64,000 bases of DNA, taken from NCBI RefSeq assembly GCF_900156165.1, contig NZ_FTMY01000003.1:310001-374000 (forward strand). Direction: 5' to 3'. This document shows positions 1 through 10,000 of this stretch, piece by piece. Numbering within the stretch: the first letter of the stretch is position 1; every line of letters starts with the position of its first letter. Both the position numbers and the translations under genes were made by a program. Source of the stretch: Pseudacidovorax sp. RU35E. Lineage in GTDB: Bacteria; Pseudomonadota; Gammaproteobacteria; Burkholderiales; Burkholderiaceae_C. The notes beneath the pieces are model-generated. The model did no database searches and had not been told where the DNA came from. It worked only from the letters and a program-made list of their open reading frames with translations.

Positions 1-2
1 TG

Positions 3-644
3 GCGCTGGACGCCGTGCTGGTGCTGGCCGACGCCACCATGCTGCGCGAGCAGGCGGCCGACCCGCTGCTGGCCGACAGCGTGCGGCGGCAACTGGATGC
101 GGCGGACCTGCTGGTGCTGAACAAGACCGACCTGGTCGACGCGGCCGCGCTGGCTGGCCTGCGTGCATGGCTCGATGACGAATGGCCCGCCACGCCGCGC
201 ATCGAGACCGTGCAGGCCCGCGTGCCGTCCGCGCTGCTGCAGGCACCGCGCCTGCCGCGGGCGGACGAAGGCCATGCGCATTGCGCGGCCTGCGAGGGCG
301 AGCACGGCCATCACCATGACCACGGCGACGTGGACCATGCCCAGCTCTTCGAGACCTGGGCCCTGCGCGATGCACCGGTCTTCCACGCGCCGGCCCTGCG
401 TGCGCTGCTCAAGGCCATGCCGCCCGGCGTGCTGCGCCTCAAGGGCCTGGTGCGCACCGACGCGCATGCGGGCCTGGTGGAGCTGCAGTTTGCTGGCCGC
501 CACGGCGCGCTGCGTGCGGCACCAGCCGCCGCCACGCCGGAAGCCGCCGACACCCTGGTCGCCATCGGCCTGCGCGGCCGCTTGCCGGCGCACGAGCTGG
601 CGCAGCGCCTGCAGGCCGCCGCCGCCATAAAGGAGGCCGCATGA
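3..644 (+). CDS. CobW/CobW C-terminal domain GTPase (5' partial)
   Basis: This is the C-terminal two thirds of a G3E-family P-loop GTPase of the CobW/YeiR/ZNG type, thought to act as metal (zinc or cobalt) chaperones. The open frame runs off the left edge, so the Walker A is not visible. The G4 guanine-specificity motif NKTD is seen near position 120. A Cys/His-rich stretch (HAHCAACEGEHGHHHDHGD) around 270-330 is the metal-binding linker typical of the family. It is followed by the CobW C-terminal domain (roughly the last 100 residues). The stop overlaps the next start (ATGA), so translation is probably coupled to the EamA exporter. The internal GTG at 15 is not the true start. Confidence 0.85.
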   Translation, partial: ALDAVLVLADATMLREQAADPLLADSVRRQLDAADLLVLNKTDLVDAAALAGLRAWLDDEWPATPRIETVQARVPSALLQAPRLPRADEGHAHCAACEGEHGHHHDHGDVDHAQLFETWALRDAPVFHAPALRALLKAMPPGVLRLKGLVRTDAHAGLVELQFAGRHGALRAAPAAATPEAADTLVAIGLRGRLPAHELAQRLQAAAAIKEAA

Positions 645-1564
645 CCCGCCCCGCCCACGGCTTCGCCGGCCTGGACCTGCTCGCCGCCCTCGGCGTGGTG
701 GTCATCTGGGGCCTCAACTTCGTGGCGATGAAGTACTCGCTGCGCGACTTCACGCCCTTCCAACTGGGCTTCTTCCGCTACGTGTTCGCGGTGCTGCCGC
801 TGATCTTCTTCGTGCGCAAGCCGCGCCTGTCCTGGCGCTGGCTGGTGCCCGCCGGCCTGGCGCAGCTGGGCCAGTTCGGCCTGCTCTTCGTCGCGCTGAA
901 GGTGGGCATGACGGCGGCCCTGGCCTCGGTGCTGATGCAGACGCAGGTCTTCTTCACCACGCTGCTGGGCGTGGCCTTGCTGGGCGAGCGCCTGTCCGGG
1001 CCGCTGCGCGCGGGCCTCGCGCTCGCCGCGGTGGGCCTGCTGTGCTTCGGCCTCAACTTCACGGGCGGCTCGGCCACGGCCGGCATCACGGTGCTGGGCC
1101 TGGTGCTGAACCTGGGCGGTGCCTTCATGTGGGCGGCCTCCAACATCGTGGCGCGCCGGGCCCAGGCGGCGCAGCCGGGTTATGACCCGCTGCAGTTCGT
1201 GGTGTGGATGTCGCTGGTGCCCATCCTGCCCTTCGGGGCGATGGCGCTGTTCTTCGAACCCGCGGCCACGCACGACCAGTGGCGCCACGCCAGCCTGGGC
1301 GGCTGGCTGGGCGTGGCCTACCTCGGCTGGTTCGCCACCATTGCCGCCTATGCCATGTGGACCGGCCTGCTCAAGCGCCACCCTGCCAACCGCGTCGCGC
1401 CCTTCAGTCTGGGCGTGCCGGTGATCGGGCTGGCGGCCGGCATGCTCACGCTGGGCGAGGGCGTGACGGCCTGGCAGTGGGCCGGCAGCGCCTGCGTTGT
1501 GGCGGCCTTGGGCGTGGTGATGTTTGGCGGGCGCTGGACGGCGCGGCGGCGGGCACAGGCCTGA
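641..1564 (+). CDS. EamA/DMT-family exporter
   Basis: This 307-residue inner-membrane protein has about ten hydrophobic helices arranged as two EamA repeats, the drug/metabolite transporter fold. It opens with a first helix carrying the WGLNFVAMK signature that marks EamA members. The substrate cannot be told from sequence; relatives export amino acids or other small metabolites. Its ATG overlaps the stop of the CobW gene by 4 bp, so the two are likely one transcript. A second, unlinked-in-sequence EamA gene follows after 76 bp. Length is normal for the family. Confidence 0.85.
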   Translation: MTRPAHGFAGLDLLAALGVVVIWGLNFVAMKYSLRDFTPFQLGFFRYVFAVLPLIFFVRKPRLSWRWLVPAGLAQLGQFGLLFVALKVGMTAALASVLMQTQVFFTTLLGVALLGERLSGPLRAGLALAAVGLLCFGLNFTGGSATAGITVLGLVLNLGGAFMWAASNIVARRAQAAQPGYDPLQFVVWMSLVPILPFGAMALFFEPAATHDQWRHASLGGWLGVAYLGWFATIAAYAMWTGLLKRHPANRVAPFSLGVPVIGLAAGMLTLGEGVTAWQWAGSACVVAALGVVMFGGRWTARRRAQA

Positions 1565-1640
1565 GCCGCGTGCGCCTGCCTCTCCCCACTCCTCTCCCGC
1601 GGGGGGGGAGGGGCTTTGGATGCCGACACAATCGCCCGCC

Positions 1641-2525
1641 ATGGAGACACTCACCCGCCGCCAATGGGCGCTGCTCATTCCGCTGACCATCGCCTGGGGC
1701 ATCAACTGGCCCATCATGAAGGTGGGGGTGGGCGACATGCCGCCGCTGGCCTTTCGCGCGATGTCGCTGTGGCTGGGGGTGCCGGTGCTGGTGGCGGTGC
1801 TGCTGACGATGCGCCTGCCCTTCCGTGTGCCGCGCCGCCACTGGCCCGAGCTGCTGTGGCTGTCGGCCACCAACATGTTCGTCTGGCATGTGTGCATCAT
1901 CATCGCGCTGCGTCACCTGTCGGGCGGGCGTGCGGCCATCCTGGGCTACACGATGCCGGTGTTCTCGGCCATCCTGGGTGCGTGGCTCTTCAACACCCGG
2001 CTGTCGGCACGGGCCTGGATGGGCGTGGCAGCGGCGGCGCTGGGCGTGGCCTTTTTGCTGTGGCACGAGTTCACCGGCCTGGCCGGCAGCCCGGGCTTCG
2101 TGGCGCTGGCGCTGGTGGCCGCGGCCACCTGGGCGCTGGGCACGCAGCTGCTGCGGCGTACCCAGCTGCCGGTGCCCACGCTCACGCTGTCGTTCTGGAT
2201 GACCACGCTCACCGCCTTGGTGATGGGCGCGCTCTCGGTCCTGGCCGAGCGCAGCGAATGGCATGCGCCCAGTCCGGCGGCCTGGGGGGCCATCGTCTAC
2301 AACGCCGTGGTGATTTTCGGCTTCGCGCATGTCGCCTGGTTCGTGCTGGCGCGCGGGTTGCCGCCGGTGGCCTCGACCATCAGCGTGATGATGATCCCGG
2401 TGCTGGGCGTGCTCAGCAGCGCCCTCTGGCTGGGCGAGGCGATCTACTGGCAGGACTGGCTGGCCATGGCCCTGCTGATGGTGGCCATCGGCGCGGTGCT
2501 GCTGCCGGCGCGCAGCCCGGGCTGA
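1641..2525 (+). CDS. EamA/DMT-family exporter
   Basis: This 294-residue protein has ten predicted membrane helices and two EamA domains; an early helix reads IAWGINWPIMK, the EamA signature. I chose the ATG at 1641 over the upstream in-frame GTG at 1524 because the latter would add 39 low-complexity residues overlapping the previous gene. A CACAAT hexamer at 1627-1632 lies only 8 bp before the ATG, which fits a leaderless or near-leaderless transcript. Substrate is unknown. It converges with tesB across about 70 bp without a clear terminator. Confidence 0.83.
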   Translation: METLTRRQWALLIPLTIAWGINWPIMKVGVGDMPPLAFRAMSLWLGVPVLVAVLLTMRLPFRVPRRHWPELLWLSATNMFVWHVCIIIALRHLSGGRAAILGYTMPVFSAILGAWLFNTRLSARAWMGVAAAALGVAFLLWHEFTGLAGSPGFVALALVAAATWALGTQLLRRTQLPVPTLTLSFWMTTLTALVMGALSVLAERSEWHAPSPAAWGAIVYNAVVIFGFAHVAWFVLARGLPPVASTISVMMIPVLGVLSSALWLGEAIYWQDWLAMALLMVAIGAVLLPARSPG

Positions 2526-2595
2526 ACGCCGTGCGCGCCAGGCGCGCGCGCATCCGCATCGCGCAGCGCAGGCCACTGAGCCTGCTGCAGACCAC

Positions 2596-3483
2596 TCAGC
2601 CGCCGCGCGGCTCGCGCACCCGCAGCATGCCTTCCTGCGCGGTGGAGGCCACCAGCCGTCCGTCGCGCGCGAACACGCTGCCGCGGCACAGCCCGCGCGC
2701 GCCGCCCGCGCTGGGCGAGTCGATCACGTACAGCAGCCAGTCGTCGAAGCGGAAGTCGCGGTGGAACCACATGGCATGGTCCAGGCTGGCGGCACGCACC
2801 TGGCCGGTGAGAAAGCTCAGCCCGTGCGGAATCATCGCAGCGCGCAGCAGGCCGTGGTCCGAGGCATAGGCCAGCAGGGCGCGGTGCACGTTGGGATCGT
2901 CGGGCAGCGGCGCCACGGCGCGCATCCAGACGGCGCTGCCGCCTTCGCGCGGCAGGGGCGCGAGCAGGTCGTCCTGCTCGACGGTGCGGAACTCGATGCC
3001 GTGCGGCGCGGTGCCCTTCACGCGGAAGGGCTCGGGCAGCTGGTCGCCCAGCGCGCGGCGGCGTTCGCGGTCGCTGGGCAGCGCATCGGGCGATGCCACC
3101 TCGGGCATGGCCAGCTGGTGCTCGACGCCGCGGTCGCGCGTCTGGAACGAGGCCGCCATCTCGAAGATGATGCGGCCCGACTGCCGCGCCAGCACATGCC
3201 GGGTGGTGAAGCTGCGGCCGTCACGCACCCGGTCCACGCTGTAGTCGATGGGCGCATGCTCGCCCGGCAGCAGGAAGTAGGCATGCATGGAATGCACCGG
3301 CCGGTCGGGCTCGACCGTCAGGCAGGCCGCCATCAGCGACTGGCCCAGCACCTGGCCGCCGAAGACGGCGGGCGTGCCGATGTCCTCGCTCTGCGCGCGG
3401 AAGCGGTCGTCGCCCAGCGGCTCCATGCGCATGAGGGCGACGAGGTCCTCGACGAGGCAGGCGGTGGTGGGGGCATCGGTCAT
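2596..3483 (-). CDS. tesB: Acyl-CoA thioesterase II
   Basis: This enzyme hydrolyses medium- and long-chain acyl-CoA to free acid and CoA in the cytosol. The 295 residues form the double-hotdog TesB fold. The C-terminal half closely follows E. coli TesB: YASDHGLL (Asp209), SLDHAMWFHR, LLYVIDSPSA and STAQEGMLR (Gln283) give the Asp/Ser(Thr)/Gln catalytic set. N-terminal FGGQVLGQSLMAA is also family-typical. It is a single gene, convergent with the upstream exporter and divergent from the acetyltransferase after about 185 bp that contain one copy of a dispersed repeat. Confidence 0.93.
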   Translation of the reverse strand: MTDAPTTACLVEDLVALMRMEPLGDDRFRAQSEDIGTPAVFGGQVLGQSLMAACLTVEPDRPVHSMHAYFLLPGEHAPIDYSVDRVRDGRSFTTRHVLARQSGRIIFEMAASFQTRDRGVEHQLAMPEVASPDALPSDRERRRALGDQLPEPFRVKGTAPHGIEFRTVEQDDLLAPLPREGGSAVWMRAVAPLPDDPNVHRALLAYASDHGLLRAAMIPHGLSFLTGQVRAASLDHAMWFHRDFRFDDWLLYVIDSPSAGGARGLCRGSVFARDGRLVASTAQEGMLRVREPRGG

Positions 3484-3576
3484 GGCGGGGGGCAGAAGCG
3501 GAGCAGCCCCTCACGTTAGCAAAGCCCGGGCCGGCAGGCAGCCACGCGGGCGACGCCGGTCGCATCGCTGCCCCGG

Positions 3577-3600
3577 CTTCGACAGGCTCAGCCCGAACGG
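3577..3600. repeat. Dispersed intergenic repeat, copy 1
   Basis: CTTCGACAGGCTCAGCCCGAACGG lies between tesB and the acetyltransferase. Close copies occur at 18532-18551 and 21580-21603, always between genes. Its conservation across unrelated gaps indicates a REP-like dispersed element common in Burkholderiales genomes. Confidence 0.7.
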
Positions 3601-3668
3601 TCCTCGGTCCACTGCCCAAGTCGCCCGCGGCCGCGCATGCATGGATGCGGGCCGCCCACAATGCCGCC

Positions 3669-4169
3669 ATGCGCCGACCTGCCACACCCGCCGACCTTGC
3701 TGCTGTCCATGCGATCTACATGCATCCGGAGGTGGTGCCCTTTCTCACCCACGAGCCGATGCCGCTGCAGGACTTCCGGCCGGTGTTCGACGAACTGCTC
3801 GCCTCGGGCTGCTTCTTCGTGTGGGAGGTCTCTGGCCAGGTGGCCGGCTTCTACCGTGCCGTGCGCTACCCCGGGCGGGCCCGCCATGTGGCGCTGCTCG
3901 GCACACTGGCGGTGGACCCGCGCCATCATGGCCGCGGCGTGGGCCGGGCCATGATCGACGATGCCCTGGCGCGACTGCGCGACGAGGGCGCGCTGCGCGT
4001 GGAGCTCCTCGCCGAAAGCGACAACCCGCGTGCGTTGCGCTTCTACCAGTCGCTGGGCTTCGTGCACGAGGGCACGCTGCGTGGCTTCTACAAGCGCGCC
4101 GCGCAGGAGCACTATGTGGACGAGTGGGTGCTGGGGCTCTGGATGGGACCGCCCTCTTCGGGCGCGTGA
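3669..4169 (+). CDS. GNAT-family N-acetyltransferase
   Basis: This 166-residue GCN5-related acetyltransferase transfers an acetyl group from acetyl-CoA to an unknown amine. The acetyl-CoA-binding motif A reads VDPRHHGRGVGRAM, followed by the NPRALRFYQSLGF motif B typical of the fold. I chose the ATG at 3669 over the in-frame codon at 3645 because the protein then starts right at the usual GNAT beta strand (MRRPATPADL). A CACAAT hexamer ends 6 bp before this ATG, which suggests a leaderless mRNA. The 3' end overlaps the convergent VOC gene by 58 bp. Confidence 0.82.
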   Translation: MRRPATPADLAAVHAIYMHPEVVPFLTHEPMPLQDFRPVFDELLASGCFFVWEVSGQVAGFYRAVRYPGRARHVALLGTLAVDPRHHGRGVGRAMIDDALARLRDEGALRVELLAESDNPRALRFYQSLGFVHEGTLRGFYKRAAQEHYVDEWVLGLWMGPPSSGA

Positions 4170-4549
4170 CACGCCAGGCCCAGCTTGTTGCCGTCGAGGT
4201 CGCGGAAGTAGGCGCCGTAGTAGTTCGCGTGGTAGTGCGGCCGCAGGCCGGGCGGGCCTTCGCAGCGGCCGCCCAGATGCAGGGCCAGGGCATGCACCTC
4301 GTCCACCTGGCGGCGGCTGTCCGCCAGCAGGGCCAGCATGGCGCCGTTGCCCGCCACGGCCGGCTGGCCGTCGTAGGGACGGCCCAGCAGCAGCAGCAGG
4401 GGCCGCGCCACGCCGGGCTGCTGCCAGCCGGCCCAGGGCTGGTCGCGGTCGATGAAACGCTGCTGCAGGCCCAGTGCGTCCAGCAGCGGCTGGTAGAAGG
4501 CCAGCGCGCGCTCGAAGTCGCTGGTGCCCAGGAAGACGTGCGAGATCAT
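4112..4549 (-). CDS. VOC-family (glyoxalase/bleomycin-resistance fold) protein
   Basis: A 145-residue protein with the vicinal-oxygen-chelate fold. It starts MISHVFLGTSDFERALAFY and ends with the family signature FRDLDGNKLGLACH. Members are metal-dependent lyases, dioxygenases or drug-binding proteins; this one cannot be assigned a substrate. The ATG at 4549 is used; an upstream in-frame start would run into the promoter region of the next gene. The 3' end runs 58 bp into the convergent acetyltransferase. Confidence 0.8.
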   Translation of the reverse strand: MISHVFLGTSDFERALAFYQPLLDALGLQQRFIDRDQPWAGWQQPGVARPLLLLLGRPYDGQPAVAGNGAMLALLADSRRQVDEVHALALHLGGRCEGPPGLRPHYHANYYGAYFRDLDGNKLGLACHAPEEGGPIQSPSTHSST

Positions 4550-4675
4550 GCGCCAGCATAGGCGTCGCGCGCGTGGCCCGTCCAGCCATGGGTGGTTGGC
4601 ACAATGCCGCGCATCTCGGCACCCACTGCGCACGTGGCGGGTGACCCACCATCACCACCAAAGAGGGAACCCTTG

Positions 4676-5650
4676 ATGACTTCGACACTTCGCCTGTCCA
4701 TGATCGCGGCGGCCACGGTCTCTGCGCTGCTGGCAGGCTGCGCTTCGAGCGGCAACAGCGCCGGCGGCGCCACCGCTGGCGCCGCCCCGGGTGCCGCGAC
4801 GCCCGCGCCTGCCGCTGCAGCGCCCGTGGCGGCTCCTGCGCCCGTGGCTCCGCCCAGGCTGCCCGGCCTGGACTACGCCGCCATCCGCGATGCGGCCGAC
4901 GACAGCAGCGCCGCCAAGATCCGCAAGGCCCTGGTGGGTGAGACGGTGTCGGTGGAACTCGCCCGCGCCAGCGGCCGTGGCGTGCCGGCCGGCGCCTATG
5001 CCGTCGATGCCGGGGACGGCATCTTCTTCCGCTGTGCCACCTCCGAGCGTGGCTTCAAGGGCGGCACGGTGACGGCCAAGGTGCGTTCGGTGCAGGTCAC
5101 GGCCAAGCCGAAGCACCGTGTGCTGGAACTGGACCGCTGCGCCGAGGTGGCGGTGGCCGCGCCGGCGCCTGCCCGGGCAGCAGCGCCCGCCCCCTCACCC
5201 GCTGCTGCCGCTGCCTCTGCCGCGCCGCTGGCCGCCTCGTCTGCCAAGGGTTCGGGCACCCGCGGGGCCGGCAAGCCGGGCATGGACGCCAACGGCAACG
5301 TGGTCGACTCCACCAAGGTCGAGTCCGGCAGTGGCATCACCGTCAAGGGCATCAACGACTACGAAGGCGAGATCACCGGCAACCCGGCCGCCAACAGCAA
5401 GTTCACCAAGCTGCAGATCGGCATGCCCGTTCGCCAGGTCACCGACCTGATCGGCCCGCCCACCGACCAGGGCGCCTACATGACCGGCAAGGCCTGGATC
5501 CCCTTCTACTTCGGCGGTGACCGCCACCGCTTCGAGATGACCTACAAGGGCCAGGGTCGGCTGATCTTCGCGGGTGGCGGCATGGGTGACTTCACCAGCG
5601 GCTACCTGATCTGGATCATCCACAACGCCGCCGAACCTGGATACCGCTGA
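4676..5650 (+). CDS. Putative outer-membrane lipoprotein with BamE/SmpA-like C-terminal domain
   Basis: This 324-residue protein has a lipoprotein signal peptide ending in the lipobox LLAGC (Cys22). It continues with an Ala/Pro-rich spacer, a central domain of about 75 residues, a second Ala/Pro-rich linker, and a C-terminal domain (about 235-324) resembling the SmpA/OmlA/BamE fold: FTKLQIGMPVRQVTDLIGPP. The usual BamE is far shorter, so this is not the core BAM subunit but probably an envelope lipoprotein of related fold. The ATG at 4676 follows an AAAGAGGGA ribosome-binding site. A CACAAT hexamer at 4601-4606 may be the -10 element of its promoter. Confidence 0.72.
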   Translation: MTSTLRLSMIAAATVSALLAGCASSGNSAGGATAGAAPGAATPAPAAAAPVAAPAPVAPPRLPGLDYAAIRDAADDSSAAKIRKALVGETVSVELARASGRGVPAGAYAVDAGDGIFFRCATSERGFKGGTVTAKVRSVQVTAKPKHRVLELDRCAEVAVAAPAPARAAAPAPSPAAAAASAAPLAASSAKGSGTRGAGKPGMDANGNVVDSTKVESGSGITVKGINDYEGEITGNPAANSKFTKLQIGMPVRQVTDLIGPPTDQGAYMTGKAWIPFYFGGDRHRFEMTYKGQGRLIFAGGGMGDFTSGYLIWIIHNAAEPGYR

Positions 5651-5669
5651 ACCCGGCGCGGCAGCGCGC

Positions 5670-7028
5670 TCAGCCGCGCGGCGCGTCCAGATCCGCGCCG
5701 TCCGCGCGCAGGCGCTGCTGCAGCGCGGGCACCTCGACATCGGCGAAGCGGCTGCCGCCCAGGTGTGCGGCGGCGGTGCCGGCGGCCTGGCCCATTGCGA
5801 AGCAGCCGCCGCTGGCACGGGCGGCCGACTGGCCCTCGTGCGTCATGCTGGCGCAGCGGCCGGCCACCAGCAGGTTGTCCACGCCCTGCGGCACCAGCAT
5901 GCGCCAGGGCAGGTGGTGATAGGCATTGTCGGCATCGCGCGGAAAACCCCATTCGATGCGGCCGTCCGCGTGCAGCTCCATGGGCCAGGCGCTGAGGCCG
6001 ATCACGTCGTCGAACTGGGCCGAGCCCAGGATGTCCTCGGCCGCCAGCGCGTAGAGGCCGCGGATGCGCCGGGTCTCGCGGATGCCCACCTGGGGTGCGA
6101 TCTCCACGATGGCCGACTGCGCGAAGCCCGGGATCTCGGCCTTGAGGAAGCGGTGGAACTCGGCGATCTGCCGCCGGCCCTCCAGCTCGCCTGCGCTCAA
6201 CTGGCGCGCATCCACGCCGTTCATCGCGCGGCCCTCGGCATTGCGGATCTGCGTGACGTTGACCCGCCATTCGCGCGGGTCGATGTTGGGCCGCAGGATC
6301 GCGCCCTCGCGCGCGAAGCGGTACTCGCCCGGCTTGGCGGCCTTGACGCGCTCGATCCAGTCGTTGATGGCCTTGAACTCGCCCACCGCCGCCAGCGCCG
6401 GCTCGGCCTCGACCTGGCCGACGCGGAACATGGTGGTGGGAAAGAGCCCGCTGCCACGGCCATCGCCCACCTCGAAGGGCACGCCGGCAAAGGCCGCCAC
6501 GTCGGCATCGCCACTCGCATCGACGAAGGCCGCCGCGCGGATCGCCTGCCGGCCCGACTTGGTCTCGACCACCAGCGCGGCGATGCGGGCACCGTCCATC
6601 ACCACGGCGGCGGCCCAGGCATGGAAGAGCAGGTCCACGCCCGCATCGGCCAGCAGCTGGTCGGCGGCGCACTTGTAGGCCGAGGTGTCGTACGAGCGCA
6701 CACGGATGCGGCCCTGCATGCCGTCCTGCGGCTGGTTGAGCCCGCCCAGTGCGTCGATGCGCGCCAGCAGCTCGTCGGCCACGCCGCGCACCAGCAGCTG
6801 CATCTCGCCGCCGCGCCGGCCATACAGGCCCGCGAAGTTGGTCACCCCGCCGGCCGTGCCCATGCCGCCGAGGAAGCCGTAGCGTTCGACCAGCAGCGTG
6901 CGTGCGCCATGGCGTGCGGCACTCACCGCCGCCGCGATGCCCGCCGGCCCGCCACCGACGACCACGACGTCCCATTCGCCGAAGAGGGGGAGGGTGCGGG
7001 CGGGTTCCTGGATGTTGCTTGGATTCAT
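5670..7028 (-). CDS. FAD-dependent oxidoreductase (FAD_oxidored family)
   Basis: This 452-residue flavoprotein has an N-terminal Rossmann motif (VVVVGGGPAGIAAAVSAARHG), then ERYGFLGGMGTAGGV, which is typical of the FAD-dependent oxidoreductase group PF12831. Substrate and reaction are not known. The start lies only 8 bp downstream of the hsdR stop, on the same strand, and has no evident ribosome-binding site. It may therefore be read through from the restriction operon, or the operon may have inserted just upstream of it. Length is normal. Confidence 0.78.
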   Translation of the reverse strand: MNPSNIQEPARTLPLFGEWDVVVVGGGPAGIAAAVSAARHGARTLLVERYGFLGGMGTAGGVTNFAGLYGRRGGEMQLLVRGVADELLARIDALGGLNQPQDGMQGRIRVRSYDTSAYKCAADQLLADAGVDLLFHAWAAAVVMDGARIAALVVETKSGRQAIRAAAFVDASGDADVAAFAGVPFEVGDGRGSGLFPTTMFRVGQVEAEPALAAVGEFKAINDWIERVKAAKPGEYRFAREGAILRPNIDPREWRVNVTQIRNAEGRAMNGVDARQLSAGELEGRRQIAEFHRFLKAEIPGFAQSAIVEIAPQVGIRETRRIRGLYALAAEDILGSAQFDDVIGLSAWPMELHADGRIEWGFPRDADNAYHHLPWRMLVPQGVDNLLVAGRCASMTHEGQSAARASGGCFAMGQAAGTAAAHLGGSRFADVEVPALQQRLRADGADLDAPRG

Positions 7029-7036
7029 GTCGATGC

Positions 7037-10000
7037 TCAGGGATTCAGACCTGCGGCGCCGGATCGCGCCCGCAGGGATTCATAAAGCCGGCCAGGCCCC
7101 AGCAGGGCGTCCTTGATGCCGTCGCGCACGCGCAGCGAATTCAGCGCCTGCGTGCCCATGGCGCCATGGGCCTCCAGCGATTCGATGATGGCGTCCACCA
7201 AGGCGGGCACCAGGTCGGGCGAGCTGGCGAACTGTTCTTTGCTGTTGCTGGCGGCCTGCCGCAGCAGCGTCTCGTTCTCCAGCAGCTTGCCTTTGAGCAC
7301 GCCATTGACGTAGACCAGCTGGTCACCCTCGCTCAGGTCGCCTTCGAACAGGCCGTTGACCTTCTCGATGATCTCAGTGAGGTAGGCCTGCTGGCGCTCC
7401 TGCACGCTGCCGCTGCCCGCCGCATCCAGCGGCAGCAGCTTGTAGCTGCCGTCCGCGTTCAGCCCCATGGGCTGGCGTCCCTTGTTCTTGAGCGTGTGAT
7501 GAGTCAGCACCACCTTGCTCAGGTCCACCGTGTCACGCTCGCGGCCGAAGTCCAGCAGCGGCAGCAGGCGCCTGAAGAACAGGAAGCGCTTTTCGATGTC
7601 CGTGTTGCCGTAGTCGAAGATCTGCCCCAGGAAGGCGTAGACGCGCTGGTAGGTGCCCATGTCGCGCTTGAACAGTTGCAGCGCGTCCATCGTGTCCTTG
7701 GCCGCCTGGGAGGTCTTGGCATCACCCGCCTCGTCTGCCACGAGCTTGTCGGTCTGCGCCTGCCTGTAGCGGCGCAGCAGGCGGTCTGCGACCGGGGCGA
7801 TGGCGGCGTCCAGCGCCTTCTGGGTGCCGTTCGCGCCCAGCTCGACCTGGACGACGCGCTCCACCTCGAACTCGTCGTAATGGCCGCTGGCGTCCAGCTT
7901 GGCGCGCAGGTCGTATACGAGGTGGGGGTCGGTGGTGCTCTCCAGCTCGGCCGTGTCGTGATAAGTCTTGAAGGCCTTGAGGATCTCCGCCGGCTCGTTG
8001 ACGAAGTCGAGGATGTACGTGGTGTCCTTGCCCGGGTAGGCACGATTGAGCCGCGACAGCGTCTGCACGGCCTGGATGCCGCCGAGCATCTTGTCGACGT
8101 ACATGCCGCACAGCAGCGGCTGGTCGAAGCCGGTCTGGAACTTGTTGGCCACCAGCAGCAGGTGATGCTCCGGCTCCTTGAATACCTCGCGGATGTCCCG
8201 GCCCTTGAGGCCGGGATTGAGGATGGCGCTGGTCTCGGCGACCGCCTCGGGATAGCTGTCTTCGTCCAGCACTTCGCCAGAAAAGGCCACCAGCACGCCC
8301 AGTGGATAGCCCTGCCGCTCGATGTAGGCGCGGATGGCCTTCTGCCAACGCACGGCCTCCTTGCGGCTGCCGACCACCACCATGGCCTTGGCACGGCCGG
8401 CCAGCAGCGGCTGCACGTTCTCGCGGTAGTGCTCCACCACCACCTGTACCTTGCTGGCGATGTTGTAGGGATGCAGGCGCACCCACTGCATGATGCCCTT
8501 CAGCGCCGCGCTGCGTTCCACCTGCGTCTCGTCCCACTCCTGGCCATCGTGGGCCAGCTTGAAGGCGAGCTTGTAGCTGGTGTAGTTGCGCAGCACGTCG
8601 AGGATGAAGCCTTCCTCGATTGCCTGCCGCATCGAATACACATGGAAGGGTTGGGGCAGGCCGTCCGCGCCGGGCCGGCCGAACAGCTCCAGCGTCTTGC
8701 CTTTGGGCGTGGCGGTGAATGCGATGGTGGTCAGTCCCTTGCCCGCACTGGCGCGCGCCTCCATCTGCGCGGCCAGCAGCACTTCGGTGTCGATCTCGCC
8801 GCCGTCCTGGAGCTCGGCCCATTCCGTGGCGCTGAGCAACTGCTTGAGCTTGGATGCCGACTCGCCCGTCTGGGAGCTGTGCGCCTCGTCGGCGATCACC
8901 GCAAAGCGCTTGCCCTCGGTGGCGGCAAGCCGCTGCACTTCCTCCAGCGCAAACGGAAAAGTCTGGATGGTGCAGACGATGATCTTCTTACCGTCCTTGA
9001 GGGCCTGGCTCAGCTGCGCGCTCTTGCTGCCGTGCTCGCCCGTGATGCTGGCCACAACCCCGGTGGTCCGCTCGAAGTCGAAGATCGCCTCCTGCAGCTG
9101 CGCGTCCAGCACATTGCGGTCGCTCACCACCAGCACGCTGTCGAAGAGCTTGCGGTGCTGTGCGTCGTGCAGGTCTGCCAGGAAGTGCGCCGTCCAGGCA
9201 ATGGAGTTGGTCTTGCCCGAGCCCGCCGAATGCTGGATCAGGTAGCGCTGGCCGGGCCCTTGCTCGAGCACATCGGCCACCAGCCGGCGCGTGGCATCGA
9301 GCTGGTGGTAGCGCGGGAAGATGAGCGACTGCACGCGCTTCTTGTCGTCGCGCTTGGCGATCAGGTAGCGGTGCAGGATGTCGAGCCAGCTCTCGCGGGC
9401 CCAGACCTCTTCCCACAAGTAGGCCGTCGCAAAACCCTGCGGATTGGGCGCATTGCCCGCACCGCCCGCGTTGCCGCGGTTGAAGGGCAGGAACTGGGTG
9501 GCCTTGCCCGCGAGGCGGGTGCTCATCATCACCTCGCGCTGGCTCACCGCGAAGTGCACCAGCGCCCCACCCGGAAAGGCCAGCAGCGGTTCGGCCTGAC
9601 CGCCGACGGGCTGCGGGTTTCGGTCGAAGCGGTACTGGTCCACCGCGTCCTGCACATCCTGCGTGAAGGCCGACTTCAGCTCGGCCGTGGCCACCGCGAT
9701 GCCGTTGAGAAAGAGCGCCAGGTCCAGCTCTTCCTTCGGGTTGTTGGGCGAATGGCCGACCTGCTGCACTACCCGCAGGCGGTTGGCGGCGTACCGTGCC
9801 TGCGTTTCGGGGTTGATCGCCAGTGCAGGCTTGAACTGGGCCAGTGCCAGCGGCTCGCGCAGCCCCAGCATCTCCACGCCACGGCGCAGCACGTCGAGTG
9901 TGCCGCGGTCGTTCAGGTTCTTGCGCACCCGCTCGGCCAGCACGCTGCCCAGGTTGGCGCCGTGCGTGTTGCGCAACTTCTCCAGGGCCTGAGGCTGCGT

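Noticed and set aside
1581-1617. C-rich then G-rich stretch looking like a terminator between the two EamA genes
   Set aside because: The arms are not well paired (C/T-rich against a G run) and there is no T-run; it was not counted as a terminator.
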